The notes beneath the pieces were generated by a model that worked only from the letters and a program-made list of their open reading frames with translations, ran no database searches and was not told where the DNA came from. The position numbers were made by a program, and so were the translations under genes. A stretch of DNA of 64,000 nucleotides from Pseudomonas schmalbachii (GTDB taxonomy: Bacteria > Pseudomonadota > Gammaproteobacteria > Pseudomonadales > Pseudomonadaceae), in the NCBI RefSeq assembly GCF_017589465.1, contig NZ_JAELYA010000002.1:708205-772204 (forward strand), written 5' to 3'. Positions 1-9,302 of this stretch are shown one piece after another (position 1 is the stretch's first letter; every line of letters begins with the position of its first letter).

Positions 1-377
1 ACCTTGCGGAATGCTTCCGCCAGCCCCTCGATCAACCCCGCCGATACCGTGGAGAGCAGCAGCGCATACAGCACGCCGAGCCCCACGCTCGCCAGCATCA
101 CCCGGTTCCAGGGAGCGCCGCTGCGCAGAACCTGCGCCAGCACCGCACTACCCACCATCACCAGGGTCACGCTGGGATCGCCCAGGTACCACCAGGCCAG
201 TGCCGGAAGCAGCGCCCAGGCGATGATGCCGATGGCATCGCTCGCGCCGCGGCGCAACAGCACCAGACTGCCTGCTGCGGCACCCAGCCAGAACACCGGC
301 TGCAGCACCGCGGCTGCGACGACCACCAGGGTCGCCTGCATGCGGCCTCGCATGACGAACTCAGCCAATGCGCGCAT
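1..377 (-). CDS. Conserved membrane protein next to rpsR (partial, 3' end outside window)
   Basis: The reading frame starts with ATG at 375-377 and runs off the left edge of the window, so about 125 N-terminal residues are visible. They form several hydrophobic segments separated by short basic loops (for example residues 14-35 and 46-62), so this is a polytopic inner-membrane protein. It follows rpsF-rpsR on the same strand, 34 bases after the rpsR stop. In P. aeruginosa a hypothetical membrane protein lies at this place between rpsR and rplI, and I take this to be its counterpart. The function is not known to me; some relatives are annotated DUF2232/YybS-like. Confidence 0.8.
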   Translation of the reverse strand, partial: MRALAEFVMRGRMQATLVVVAAAVLQPVFWLGAAAGSLVLLRRGASDAIGIIAWALLPALAWWYLGDPSVTLVMVGSAVLAQVLRSGAPWNRVMLASVGLGVLYALLLSTVSAGLIEGLAEAFRK

Positions 378-411
378 GCGATCTATCCATCACCTCGTGT
401 CGACTGCCCGA

Positions 412-642
412 TCAACGGCCGTGGCTGTCGGTGTAGGGGAGCAGGGCCAGGTAGCGGGCGCGCTTGATAGCGGTAGCCAGCTGGCGCTGGTACTTGGCCT
501 TGGTGCCGGTGATGCGGCTCGGAACGATCTTGCCGGTTTCGGAAACGTAGGCCTTCAGGGTGTTGAGATCTTTGTAATCGATCTCTTTCACGCCTTCAGC
601 GGTGAAACGGCAGAACTTACGACGACGGAAGAAACGTGCCAT
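412..642 (-). CDS. rpsR: 30S ribosomal protein S18
   Basis: This 76-residue protein is a full-length S18. It has the conserved basic N-terminus ([11 protein letters not shown]), the central [22 protein letters not shown] block and the [10 protein letters not shown] end. S18 binds 16S rRNA in the small-subunit platform as a heterodimer with S6. It lies 29 bases downstream of rpsF on the same strand, and the two are evidently co-transcribed. Confidence 0.98.
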   Translation of the reverse strand: MARFFRRRKFCRFTAEGVKEIDYKDLNTLKAYVSETGKIVPSRITGTKAKYQRQLATAIKRARYLALLPYTDSHGR

Positions 643-671
643 GGAATTGGCTCCTCAATACTGGTCCGTGA

Positions 672-1082
672 TTACTCGTCAGCGCTGTCGCGGCTGTCTT
701 CGCCGTCAGCGGACTCGTTGGATTCGGGGCGCTCACGGCGCTCGCGGCGCTCGTTGCGGCTTTCCTCGGCCTTCAGCATCTCGGACTGGCCAGTGACGGC
801 CTCGTCGCGACGGATCACCATGTTACGGATCACGGCGTCGTTGTAGCGGAAGTTGTCTTCCAGCTCGGCCAGGGCCTTGGCGGTGCACTCGACGTTCATC
901 AGAACGTAGTGAGCCTTGTGCACGTTGTTGATGGCGTAAGCCAGCTGACGACGGCCCCAGTCTTCCAGGCGGTGTACTTTGCCGCCGTCTTCTTCGATGG
1001 CCTTGGTGTAACGCTCGACCATACCACCGACTTGTTCGCTCTGGTCCGGGTGAACCAGGAACACGATTTCGTAATGACGCAT
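672..1082 (-). CDS. rpsF: 30S ribosomal protein S6
   Basis: This 136-residue protein begins [18 protein letters not shown] and has the S6 ferredoxin-like core ([25 protein letters not shown]). It ends in a long acidic, serine-rich tail of about 30 residues. In other bacteria the S6 C-terminus is extended with glutamates by RimK; the final DSADE here is compatible with that, but modification cannot be read from sequence. It is the first gene of the operon, with AAGGAG just upstream of the ATG, and it pairs with S18. Confidence 0.98.
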   Translation of the reverse strand: MRHYEIVFLVHPDQSEQVGGMVERYTKAIEEDGGKVHRLEDWGRRQLAYAINNVHKAHYVLMNVECTAKALAELEDNFRYNDAVIRNMVIRRDEAVTGQSEMLKAEESRNERRERRERPESNESADGEDSRDSADE

Positions 1083-1103
1083 AAATGCTCCTTACGGGTT
1101 GCA

Positions 1104-1126
1104 GCCTGCCGACAACGCGGTCAGGC
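1104..1126 (-). promoter_or_regulatory. Hairpin in rpsF leader, candidate S6:S18 autoregulatory element
   Basis: On the minus strand the rpsF leader folds into GCCTG-A-CCG-(CGTTGT)-CGG-CAGGC, immediately upstream of the AAGGAG ribosome-binding site. rpsF leaders in many bacteria carry a hairpin with a CCG element that binds the S6:S18 complex and represses translation. The position and the CCG fit that idea; the assignment is inference. Confidence 0.4.
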
Positions 1127-1197
1127 AAGGAGTGAATGTCTTTTTTGCTTGCTGCTGGGAAGGCGCGCGAACGCCTGCCCGGACGGCAAGGGGCGAC

Positions 1198-1226
1198 ATT
1201 CTAGAGAAGCCCCCCAGGCCGCGCAA
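1198..1226 (-). promoter_or_regulatory. Sigma70-type promoter of rpsF-rpsR
   Basis: Read on the minus strand there is TTGCGC (1221-1226), a 17-base spacer and TAGAAT (1198-1203). Transcription would start near 1191, giving a leader of about 110 bases before the rpsF ATG. Spacing and -10 quality are good for a ribosomal-protein promoter. Confidence 0.65.
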
Positions 1227-1260
1227 GGCGAATTGACGATTATTTGAGCAGTTGCAGTCA

Positions 1261-1350
1261 TGTAGGAGCCAGCTTGCTGGCGATCATTGGTGTCAGCCGG
1301 CATCTCGGTGCCAGGTGAAACTCCGGATCGCCAGCAAGCTGGCTCCTACA
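1261..1350. repeat. Facing pair of REP-like repeats (GTAGGAGCCAGCTTGCTGGCGAT family)
   Basis: A 24-base arm at 1261-1284 is repeated exactly in inverted orientation at 1327-1350, with 42 bases between. Each arm itself contains the palindrome CCAGCTTGCTGG. This is the REPIN layout common in Pseudomonas intergenic DNA. It lies between the rpsF promoter and the 3' end of rlmB. The same pair recurs at 21523-21613, and a single arm is at 54964-54986. Confidence 0.9.
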
Positions 1351-1364
1351 GGTAAGGCGGACAG

Positions 1365-2120
1365 CTATTCGGCAGCCTTCGGGCTACTCCGCTGCCTCAA
1401 GATCTCGAACAGGCACACGCCAGTGGCCACCGACACGTTCAGGCTGCTGACGCTGCCGGCCATCGGCAGCTTGGCGAGGTAGTCGCAGTGCTCGCGGGTC
1501 AGCCGGCGCATGCCCTTGCCTTCGGCGCCCATCACCAGCACGGTCGGCCCGGTGAGATCCAGTTCGTAGAGCGTCTGGGTCGCCTCGCCAGCCGTGCCAA
1601 CCACCCACAACCCACGCTGCTGGAGCTTTTCCAGGGTGCGTGCGAGATTGGTCACCGCCACCAGCGGAATCACCTCGGCGGCGCCACAGGCCACCTTGCG
1701 CACCGTGGCGTTGAGCGTCGCCGACTTGTCCTTCGGCACGATCACCGCCATGGCGCCGGCAGCATCGGCGGTACGCAGGCAGGCGCCGAGGTTGTGCGGA
1801 TCGGTGACCCCATCCAGGGCCAGCAGCAGTGCCGGCCCTGGCGTGCGTTCGAGCAGCTCTTCGAGCATGTTCTCGCCCCACACCTGGCTGGCGCTGACCT
1901 CGGCGACTACGCCCTGGTGCACGCCCTCGGCCCACTCGTCGAGCTCCTTGCGGTCACGGGTGCCGACCGGCACGCGCACCTGCCCGGCCAGTTCGACCAG
2001 CGCCTGAACCCGTGGATCGTGGCGACCCTCGGCCAGCCACAGTTGCTTGACCCGCTTCGGGTGATGGCGCAGCAATGCTTCCACGGCGTGCACGCCGTAG
2101 ACCCTTTCCCACTGACTCAT
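1365..2120 (-). CDS. rlmB: 23S rRNA (guanosine-2251-2'-O)-methyltransferase RlmB
   Basis: This 251-residue protein has the RlmB architecture: an N-terminal L30e-like substrate-binding domain (about residues 1-75) and a C-terminal SPOUT (SpoU/TrmH) methyltransferase domain. The three SpoU motifs are visible: DPHNLGACLRTADAAG, VMGAEGKGMR, and the LPMAGSVSSLNVSVATG knot. It would methylate G2251 of 23S rRNA using S-adenosylmethionine. Its ATG overlaps the rnr stop codon as ATGA, so it is translationally coupled to rnr. Confidence 0.95.
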   Translation of the reverse strand: MSQWERVYGVHAVEALLRHHPKRVKQLWLAEGRHDPRVQALVELAGQVRVPVGTRDRKELDEWAEGVHQGVVAEVSASQVWGENMLEELLERTPGPALLLALDGVTDPHNLGACLRTADAAGAMAVIVPKDKSATLNATVRKVACGAAEVIPLVAVTNLARTLEKLQQRGLWVVGTAGEATQTLYELDLTGPTVLVMGAEGKGMRRLTREHCDYLAKLPMAGSVSSLNVSVATGVCLFEILRQRSSPKAAE

Positions 2121-4828
2121 GACTTGGCCTTACGCTTGCGTACTGCGCCACCCTTGGCGGCGCCGGTTTCGGCCTTCGGCTTGGAAGGCCCCTTGCGATG
2201 TTTGCCGGGCTTGGCCGGCTTGCTCGCGGCCTTGGCCTTCGCCTTGCCTGCAGCGTTGCCGCCGGGCTTGCCGGACGCTGCCTTGTTCTTGCCCTTCCCG
2301 GCCTCCTTCGTGCCGGTCCGGGCCTCGGCCATCAGCGCCTGCTTCAGCGCACGACTGCGACTCACATCCGTATTGCCAAGCATCTCGTCGGTCTGGGCGA
2401 GCATTTCCGGAGCAACCGCCGGCAGCGCCTGCACGGTGCCGACCCTGCGCTTGCGCGGCTGCGCCGCAGGCACCGGCTCCGGTGTCCAGCCAGCCGGAGC
2501 CGGCTCTTCGCGGTTCCTGCCCTTGCGCCCCTTGGCCGGCTTGCTCGGCTCGACCTTGTCGTTGCGCTTCTTGCGTCCGACCGGCGTGCTCAGCACATTG
2601 CTGGACAGTTCGAAGTCGATCTTCCGCTCATCGAGATCGACCCGCGCCACAACCACCTCGACGATGTCGCCCAGCCGGTAGCTGCGGCCACTGCGCTCGC
2701 CAGCCAGGCGATGGTGCACAGGATCGAAGTGGTAGTAGTCGCCCGGCAACGCGGTCACATGCACCAGCCCCTCGACAAAGATATCGGTCAGCTCGACGAA
2801 GATTCCGAAGCCGGTCACCGCGGTGATCACCCCCGGGAAGGTCTCGCCCACGCGCTCGCGCATGTACTCGCACTTCAGCCAGTTGACCACGTCGCGGGTC
2901 GCCTCGTCGGCGCGCCGCTCGGTCATCGAGCACTGCTCGCCGAGCTGCTCCAGGCGTTGCTCGTCGTAGGGATAGATGCGCGCCTTGGGCATGGCCGCGG
3001 CGCCGACACGCTGGACGTGCTCGGACTGCCGCTTGGAACGGATCAACCCGCGGATCGCCCGGTGCACCAGCAGGTCCGGATAACGGCGGATCGGCGAGGT
3101 GAAGTGGGTGTAGGCCTCGTAGTTCAGGCCGAAGTGGCCGTGGTTCTCCGGGCTGTATACCGCCTGGCTGAGCGAACGCAGCATCACCGTCTGGATCAGT
3201 TGGAAGTCCGGACGCCCCTGGATCTTCTCCAATAGCGCCTGATAGTCGCCCGGAGTCGGCTCGCCCTTGCCGCGATACAGCGTCAGGCCGAGCTCACCGA
3301 GGAACTGCCGGAGATTGTTCAGCTTCTCCTGCGGCGGGCCGTCGTGGATACGGTACAACGCGGGAATCTCATGCTTCTCCAAGAAGCGCGCGGTGGCCAC
3401 GTTGGCCGCCAGCATGCACTCCTCGATCAGCTTGTGTGCGTCGTTGCGCTGGGTCGGACGGATCTCCGAGATCTTGCGGTCGGCGCCGAAGACGATGCGC
3501 GTCTCCTGGGTCTCGAAGTCGATGGCCCCACGCACGTGACGCGCCGCCACCAGCACCTTGTACAGCGCGTAGAGCGTCTTCAGATGCGGCACTACGCCCG
3601 GCAACTGCTCGGCCAGGCGTTTGGCCTCGACACTGTCCGGCGTCTCCAGGTACTGGCTGACCTTGGTATAGGTGAGCCGTGCGTGGGAGTGGATCACCGC
3701 CTCGTAGAACTGGTAGCCGGTCATCTTGCCGGCCTTGGACAGGTTCATCTCGCAGACCATCGCCAGGCGGTCGACCTGCGGGTTCAGCGAGCACAGTCCG
3801 TTGGACAGGATTTCCGGCAGCATCGGGATGACGCGCTCGGGGAAGTACACCGAGTTGCCGCGCTTGACCGCCTCCTCGTCCAGCGCCGAGCCGACCTTGA
3901 CGTAATGCGAGACGTCGGCGATGGCGACGTACAGCTTCCAGCCGCCGCCCTTGCGCGTCTCGGCATACACCGCATCGTCGAAGTCGCGAGCGTCCTCGCC
4001 ATCGATGGTGACGAAAGGCAGGGCACGCAGGTCGACACGCTTCTCCTTGTCCTTCTCCGCCACTTCCGGCTTGAGCTTGGCCGCTTCCTTCTCCACGCCT
4101 TGTGGCCAGACATGCGGAAGGTCGTAGCTGCGCAGCGCAACCTCGATCTCCATGCCCGGCGCCATATAGTCGCCGAGGACTTCGACCACCTCGCCCTGGG
4201 CCTGGCGATGCACGCTCGGCCAGACGTCGATGCGTACCTGGACGAACTGGTTGTGCTTAGCCTTGCCGCTCTTGCCCGGCGGGATCAGTACTTCCTGCTG
4301 GATCTTCGGATTGTCGGCGACCACCGTGCCGATACCGCCCTCTTCGAAGTAGCGGCCGACGATGACTTCGTGGGCGCGCTCGATCACTTCCACCAGGGCA
4401 CCCTCGCGGCGCCCGCGGCGATCGAAGCCGGAAACCCGCGCCAGCGCGCGGTCGCCATCGAAGACCAGGCGCATCTGCGTCGGGCTGAGGAACAGGTCGT
4501 CGCTGCCGTCATCCGGGATAAGGAAGCCAAAGCCATCGCGGTGGCCGGAGATGCGGCCGCGGATCAGGTCGAGCTTGTCCACCGGCGCATAGGCGCCACG
4601 GCGGGTATAGATAAGCTGGCCGTCGCGCTCCATGGCGCGCAGACGACGGCGCAGGGCTTCTTCTGGCTCCTCACCGGCAAGTCCGAATTCGTCCAGCAGT
4701 TGCGCCCGTGTCGCCGGCGCGCCGCGCTCGGCGAGATGCGCCAGGATGAGTTCGCGGCTGGGAATGGGGTTTTCGTATTTTTCCGCCTCGCGGGCGGCCT
4801 CGGGATCGAGGTTTTGCCAATCGGCCAT
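2117..4828 (-). CDS. rnr: Ribonuclease R, 3'-5' exoribonuclease
   Basis: This 903-residue protein carries, in order, an N-terminal winged-helix domain (about 20-85), two cold-shock-like OB domains, the RNB catalytic domain (about 265-600; DGEDARDFDDAV holds the Asp cluster that binds magnesium), an S1 domain near 645-730 and a long Lys/Ala/Gly-rich tail from about 740. This is the complete RNase R layout, slightly long because of the tail. It degrades structured RNA and takes part in rRNA and trans-translation quality control. It heads an rnr-rlmB operon. Its leader shares a 14-base element with the hfq leader. Confidence 0.96.
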   Translation of the reverse strand: MADWQNLDPEAAREAEKYENPIPSRELILAHLAERGAPATRAQLLDEFGLAGEEPEEALRRRLRAMERDGQLIYTRRGAYAPVDKLDLIRGRISGHRDGFGFLIPDDGSDDLFLSPTQMRLVFDGDRALARVSGFDRRGRREGALVEVIERAHEVIVGRYFEEGGIGTVVADNPKIQQEVLIPPGKSGKAKHNQFVQVRIDVWPSVHRQAQGEVVEVLGDYMAPGMEIEVALRSYDLPHVWPQGVEKEAAKLKPEVAEKDKEKRVDLRALPFVTIDGEDARDFDDAVYAETRKGGGWKLYVAIADVSHYVKVGSALDEEAVKRGNSVYFPERVIPMLPEILSNGLCSLNPQVDRLAMVCEMNLSKAGKMTGYQFYEAVIHSHARLTYTKVSQYLETPDSVEAKRLAEQLPGVVPHLKTLYALYKVLVAARHVRGAIDFETQETRIVFGADRKISEIRPTQRNDAHKLIEECMLAANVATARFLEKHEIPALYRIHDGPPQEKLNNLRQFLGELGLTLYRGKGEPTPGDYQALLEKIQGRPDFQLIQTVMLRSLSQAVYSPENHGHFGLNYEAYTHFTSPIRRYPDLLVHRAIRGLIRSKRQSEHVQRVGAAAMPKARIYPYDEQRLEQLGEQCSMTERRADEATRDVVNWLKCEYMRERVGETFPGVITAVTGFGIFVELTDIFVEGLVHVTALPGDYYHFDPVHHRLAGERSGRSYRLGDIVEVVVARVDLDERKIDFELSSNVLSTPVGRKKRNDKVEPSKPAKGRKGRNREEPAPAGWTPEPVPAAQPRKRRVGTVQALPAVAPEMLAQTDEMLGNTDVSRSRALKQALMAEARTGTKEAGKGKNKAASGKPGGNAAGKAKAKAASKPAKPGKHRKGPSKPKAETGAAKGGAVRKRKAKS

Positions 4829-4853
4829 CAGGGTGAGATCACCTTTTTGTCTA

Positions 4854-4867
4854 TAGATGTAGTAGTC
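4854..4867 (-). promoter_or_regulatory. 14-base element shared by the rnr and hfq leaders
   Basis: On the minus strand the sequence GACTACTACATCTA lies 26-39 bases upstream of the rnr ATG. An identical 14-mer lies 32-45 bases upstream of the hfq ATG (12156-12169). It is AT-richer than the surrounding DNA. The function is not known. Confidence 0.45.
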
Positions 4868-4941
4868 ATGTGCTTATTGAAGCGCGAAATCCGCTCGTCG
4901 GTCAGCTTCGGCCAAGAATAAAATTTTTATCACATCAGGGG

Positions 4942-4970
4942 TTTACAAGCGGAAAGGGGCTCCGTATAGT
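4942..4970 (+). promoter_or_regulatory. Sigma70 promoter of the tRNA-Leu pair
   Basis: TTTACA at 4942-4947 and TATAGT at 4965-4970 are separated by 17 bases, a near-consensus sigma70 promoter. Transcription would start near 4977, about 57 bases before the first tRNA-Leu. A GC-rich stretch (TTCGCGCCC) follows the -10, as in stringently controlled stable-RNA promoters. Confidence 0.75.
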
Positions 4971-5033
4971 TCGCGCCCACAGCGTCGCTGAGACGTTGTA
5001 ACACGGAAACGATGATCAATCATCGACTCCAGT

Positions 5034-5120
5034 GCCCAGGTGGCGGAATTGGTAGACGCACTAGGTTCAGGTCCTAGCGGTGGCAACACCGTGGAAGTTC
5101 GAGTCTTCTCCTGGGCACCA
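5034..5120 (+). tRNA. tRNA-Leu (anticodon CAG), copy 1
   Basis: This 87-base gene includes the encoded CCA. The acceptor stem GCCCAGG pairs with CCTGGGC and the anticodon stem CTAGG/CCTAG encloses the loop TTCAGGT, so the anticodon is CAG (codon CTG). A long variable arm (class II tRNA) and a GTTCGAGTC T-loop region are present. CTG is the dominant Leu codon in this genome. Confidence 0.96.
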
Positions 5121-5254
5121 TATTTATCGATAGAGCTTACAGCTTTATTGACGGCGGGTTCGGAACCCTGAAACCGAACATCAACCGCCAGCGACCGAAA
5201 GGTTGCACTACCGCAAGACGATGAGCGATCATCGCACCCCATGCTGAAAAGCAT

Positions 5255-5341
5255 GCCCAGGTGGCGGAATTGGTAGACGCACTAGGTTCAGGTCCTAGCG
5301 GTGGCAACACCGTGGAAGTTCGAGTCTTCTCCTGGGCACCA
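5255..5341 (+). tRNA. tRNA-Leu (anticodon CAG), copy 2
   Basis: This gene appears identical to the 87-base gene at 5034-5120, including CCA. The 134-base spacer between them is unrelated to either tRNA. Both are probably processed from one transcript that starts near 4977 and ends at the terminator at 5351-5380. Confidence 0.96.
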
Positions 5342-5350
5342 TCTTCAAGC

Positions 5351-5380
5351 AAAAAGCCGAGCACTGCTCGGCTTTTTGCT
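5351..5380 (+). terminator. Rho-independent terminator after tRNA-Leu pair
   Basis: The hairpin AAGCCGAGCA-CTGCTCGGCTT is followed by a run of T, ten bases after the second tRNA-Leu. Confidence 0.85.
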
Positions 5381-5430
5381 TTCTGGCGTTTTTATTCTTC
5401 CCTCGTCATCCGCGGATATCGACCAACCCC

Positions 5431-5499
5431 TGTAGGAGCGAGCTCTGCTCGCGAACACCGGCCATACAAAAAGCTTCGCGAGCAGAGCTCGCTCCTACG
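5431..5499. repeat. Facing pair of REP-like repeats (GTAGGAGCGAGCTCTGCTCGCGAA family)
   Basis: The arm TGTAGGAGCGAGCTCTGCTC at 5431 is matched by its inverse complement ending near 5499. The sequence family is related to, but distinct from, the GTAGGAGCCAGC pair at 1261-1350. It sits between the tRNA terminator and the purA terminator. Confidence 0.85.
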
Positions 5500-5520
5500 G
5501 AAAGCATCACCCTGAAACGA

Positions 5521-5546
5521 CAACGGGCCGCATGAGCGGCCCGTTG
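5521..5546 (-). terminator. Terminator-like hairpin downstream of purA
   Basis: A perfect 11-base stem CAACGGGCCGC/GCGGCCCGTTG with a 4-base loop lies 17 bases beyond the purA stop. On the minus strand it is followed by TCGTTTC, so the T-tract is weak but present. Confidence 0.6.
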
Positions 5547-5562
5547 CACGTACAGCGAGAGA

Positions 5563-6927
<1,365 letters not shown>

Positions 6928-8106
6928 TTAGAGCGACACCACCTGCCAATTACCATCGCGCTCCAGCAGCTGCCGGTCGCAGCCCGCTTCGCGCGCAGAA
7001 GCCGCGTCCTGCCCTTGCAGCGCCTGAACCACGCGCTGACCGTCGCGGCGCAGTCGTTGCACCGCCTGCCACAAACCAGCGCCATCGACCGGCGCCCAGA
7101 TACCCGAAAGCGGCGCATCCAACTCCGCCTGCCCCAGGGTCACCAAGGTCTTCAGGTCGGTAGAGAAACCGGTTGCCGGGCGCGCACGACCGAAGTCGGC
7201 ACCGATGTCATCGTAACGACCGCCCTGGGCAATGGACTCGCCAACGCCCGGCACGAAAGCCGCGAATACGACACCGGTGTGATAGTGATAGCCACGCAGC
7301 TCGCCGAGGTCGAAGTACAGCGGCAGATCAGGGAAACGCGCAGTCAGCGCATCGGCGATGATTTCCAGCTCCGCAAGCGCGGCCTGCACAGGCGCCGGCG
7401 CCTCAGCCAGACACTCGCGGGCCTGGGCGAACACTTCGCGTCCGCCACACAGCTCGGCCAGCGCACGCAGCATTGCAGCCAGATCGGCCGGCAACCCTTC
7501 GGTCAGCGCCGCCACTTCGTCCACAGCCTTGCGTTGCAGGGCATCGAACAGCAGTTGCTCGACCTCGCCCGAGAGCCCGGCCGCCTGGGCCAGGCCACGG
7601 TAGATGCCGACATGGCCGAGGTCCATGTGCACGTCCGGCACCTGAGCCATGCCCAGCATGTCGAGCATCAGGCTGATCACCTCGATGTCGCTCGCCGGAC
7701 TCGCGTCGCCATACAGCTCGGCACCGAGCTGGATCGGGCTGCGCGAAGTGGCCAGCGCGCGCGGACGCGCATGCAGGACACTGCCGGCGTAGCACAGGCG
7801 GCTCGGCCCTTCGCGATGCAGACTGTGCGCATCCATGCGGGCGACTTGCGGCGTGATGTCCGCACGGAACCCCATCAGGCGTCCGGAGGCCGGGTCGGTC
7901 ACCTTGAAGGTGCGCAGAGCCAGATCCTCGGAAGCACCAGTCAGCAGGGACTCCAGGTATTCGATATGCGGGGTGACGACGAACTCGTAGCCCCAGCGCT
8001 GGAACAGGTCCAGCACCTGACGGCGGGCTGCTTCAACGCGCGCCGCCTCCGGTGGCAGCACTTCTTCGATCCCATCTGGCAGCAGCCAGCGGTCTACCGT
8101 TGCCAT
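6928..8106 (-). CDS. hisZ: ATP phosphoribosyltransferase regulatory subunit HisZ
   Basis: This 392-residue protein is a paralogue of histidyl-tRNA synthetase. The class II synthetase fold is visible ([15 protein letters not shown] as motif 2 and [10 protein letters not shown] near residue 290), but the anticodon-binding domain of true HisRS is missing. HisZ pairs with the short HisG to form the first enzyme of histidine synthesis and confers feedback control. Its position next to purA follows the usual Pseudomonas order. The short HisG partner is not in this window. Confidence 0.95.
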   Translation of the reverse strand: MATVDRWLLPDGIEEVLPPEAARVEAARRQVLDLFQRWGYEFVVTPHIEYLESLLTGASEDLALRTFKVTDPASGRLMGFRADITPQVARMDAHSLHREGPSRLCYAGSVLHARPRALATSRSPIQLGAELYGDASPASDIEVISLMLDMLGMAQVPDVHMDLGHVGIYRGLAQAAGLSGEVEQLLFDALQRKAVDEVAALTEGLPADLAAMLRALAELCGGREVFAQARECLAEAPAPVQAALAELEIIADALTARFPDLPLYFDLGELRGYHYHTGVVFAAFVPGVGESIAQGGRYDDIGADFGRARPATGFSTDLKTLVTLGQAELDAPLSGIWAPVDGAGLWQAVQRLRRDGQRVVQALQGQDAASAREAGCDRQLLERDGNWQVVSL

Positions 8107-8140
8107 GTCGCCTCTCCCCTTTCAGCCGGGCGGCAATTCA

Positions 8141-8326
8141 TCAGTGAATCCAGTAAAGAAGGACGGTGCCGAGCAGCATGCTGCCCAGCCCGACAAGTCG
8201 CAGGTGACGGTCGCCGAGGCGACTGATCCCGCTCACGGCGTCACGCCAGCCACGCGGCCAGAGGAACGGAAGGATGCCTTCCAGTACCAGCATCAGACAG
8301 AATGCCTTGCCGAATTCCTGCCACAT
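8141..8326 (-). CDS. DUF2065 small inner-membrane protein (YjeT type)
   Basis: This 61-residue protein starts at the ATG giving MWQEFGKAFC. It has two hydrophobic segments (about 8-24 and 44-60) around a basic loop. Small proteins of this family (E. coli YjeT) lie between hflC and purA in many gammaproteobacteria; here it is between hflC and hisZ. The function is unknown. A rho-independent terminator separates it from hflC, so it may be expressed independently of hflKC. Confidence 0.85.
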   Translation of the reverse strand: MWQEFGKAFCLMLVLEGILPFLWPRGWRDAVSGISRLGDRHLRLVGLGSMLLGTVLLYWIH

Positions 8327-8351
8327 GGCTCTCGTACATGAATCTCGCGGA

Positions 8352-8380
8352 CGCAAAAAAGCCGGGATTTCCCGGCTGAC
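8352..8380 (-). terminator. Rho-independent terminator between hflC and the DUF2065 gene
   Basis: On the minus strand AGCCGGGAAATCCCGGCT is followed by TTTTTT. It would end the hflX-hflK-hflC transcripts about 55-80 bases beyond hflC. Confidence 0.8.
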
Positions 8381-8395
8381 CCATGATAACACGTT

Positions 8396-8427
8396 TTCTC
8401 CGGCGGGCGCTGCCGCCCGCCGGAGAA
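8396..8427. repeat. Perfect 13-base inverted repeat downstream of hflC
   Basis: TTCTCCGGCGGGC is followed, after GCTGCC, by its exact inverse complement. The hairpin is very stable but has no T-run on either strand. It starts 6 bases past the hflC stop and precedes the canonical terminator at 8352-8380, so it may protect the 3' end of the message. Confidence 0.8.
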
Positions 8428-8432
8428 CGCGG

Positions 8433-9302
8433 TTACTGCCTGGACTTCTCCAGATAGCGGAAGAACTCGCTGCCCGGATCGAGCACCAGCACGTCCTTCT
8501 TGTCGGCAAAGCTCTCACGATAGGCCTTCAGGCTCCGGGTGAACGCATAGAACTCCGGGTCCTGGCTGTAGGCCTTGGCGTAGATGGCCGACGCCTTGGC
8601 GTCACCATCACCGCGGGTTTCCTCCGCCTCGCGATAGGCTTCGGCGAGCAGCACGCGGCGCTGGCGATCGGCGTCGGCACGGATGCCCTCGGCCAACTCG
8701 CGGCCCTTGGCACGGTGCTCGCGCGCCTCACGCTCACGCTCGGTGCTCATACGGTCGAACACGCTGCGGTTGACTTCCTTCGGCAGATCGATGGCCTTGA
8801 CCCGCACATCGATCACCTCGATGCCCAGCTCCTTCTGCGCCATCCGGTTCAGCGAAGCGGTGATGTCAGCCATCAACGCATCGCGCTCACCAGAGACCAC
8901 CTCATGCAGGGTGCGCTTACCGAACTGGTCGCGCAGACCCGCTTCCAGACGCCGTGACAGGCGCTCGTCGGCAACCTGCTTGAGACCGGAAGTCGCGGTG
9001 TAGAAACGCTCGGCATCAGCCACACGCCACTTGGCGAAGGCATCCACCATCACCGCCTTCTTCTCCAGCGTGAGGAAACGCTGGGTCGGCGAATCCAGCG
9101 TCAGCAGGCGGGCGTCGAACTTGCGCACCTGGTTGACGTACGGAATCTTGAAATGCAGACCCGGCTTCACATCCGATTCGACCACGCGGCCGAAGCGCAG
9201 CAGCACGGCGCGCTCGGTCTGCTGGACCACGTACACCGAGCTCCACAGGACCACGGCGACCACCACGCCCGCGATCAGGGCGATCAGAGACTTGTTACTC
9301 AT
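8433..9302 (-). CDS. hflC: HflC, membrane-anchored regulator of FtsH protease
   Basis: This 289-residue SPFH/prohibitin-family protein has one N-terminal transmembrane segment (about 4-24; LIALIAGVVVAVVLW). It is followed by the SPFH domain beginning YVVQQTERAVLLRFGRVV and an Arg/Glu/Ala-rich coiled coil (about 180-240). HflK and HflC form a periplasmic complex that encloses and modulates the FtsH protease. The start codon overlaps the hflK stop by one base, indicating coupling. Confidence 0.96.
   Translation of the reverse strand: MSNKSLIALIAGVVVAVVLWSSVYVVQQTERAVLLRFGRVVESDVKPGLHFKIPYVNQVRKFDARLLTLDSPTQRFLTLEKKAVMVDAFAKWRVADAERFYTATSGLKQVADERLSRRLEAGLRDQFGKRTLHEVVSGERDALMADITASLNRMAQKELGIEVIDVRVKAIDLPKEVNRSVFDRMSTEREREAREHRAKGRELAEGIRADADRQRRVLLAEAYREAEETRGDGDAKASAIYAKAYSQDPEFYAFTRSLKAYRESFADKKDVLVLDPGSEFFRYLEKSRQ

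Noticed and set aside
4942..5562. Tandem tRNA-Leu genes as a possible integration site for a mobile element
   Set aside because: No integrase, no partial tRNA duplication at an element end and no foreign genes next to them; flanks are conserved core genes.
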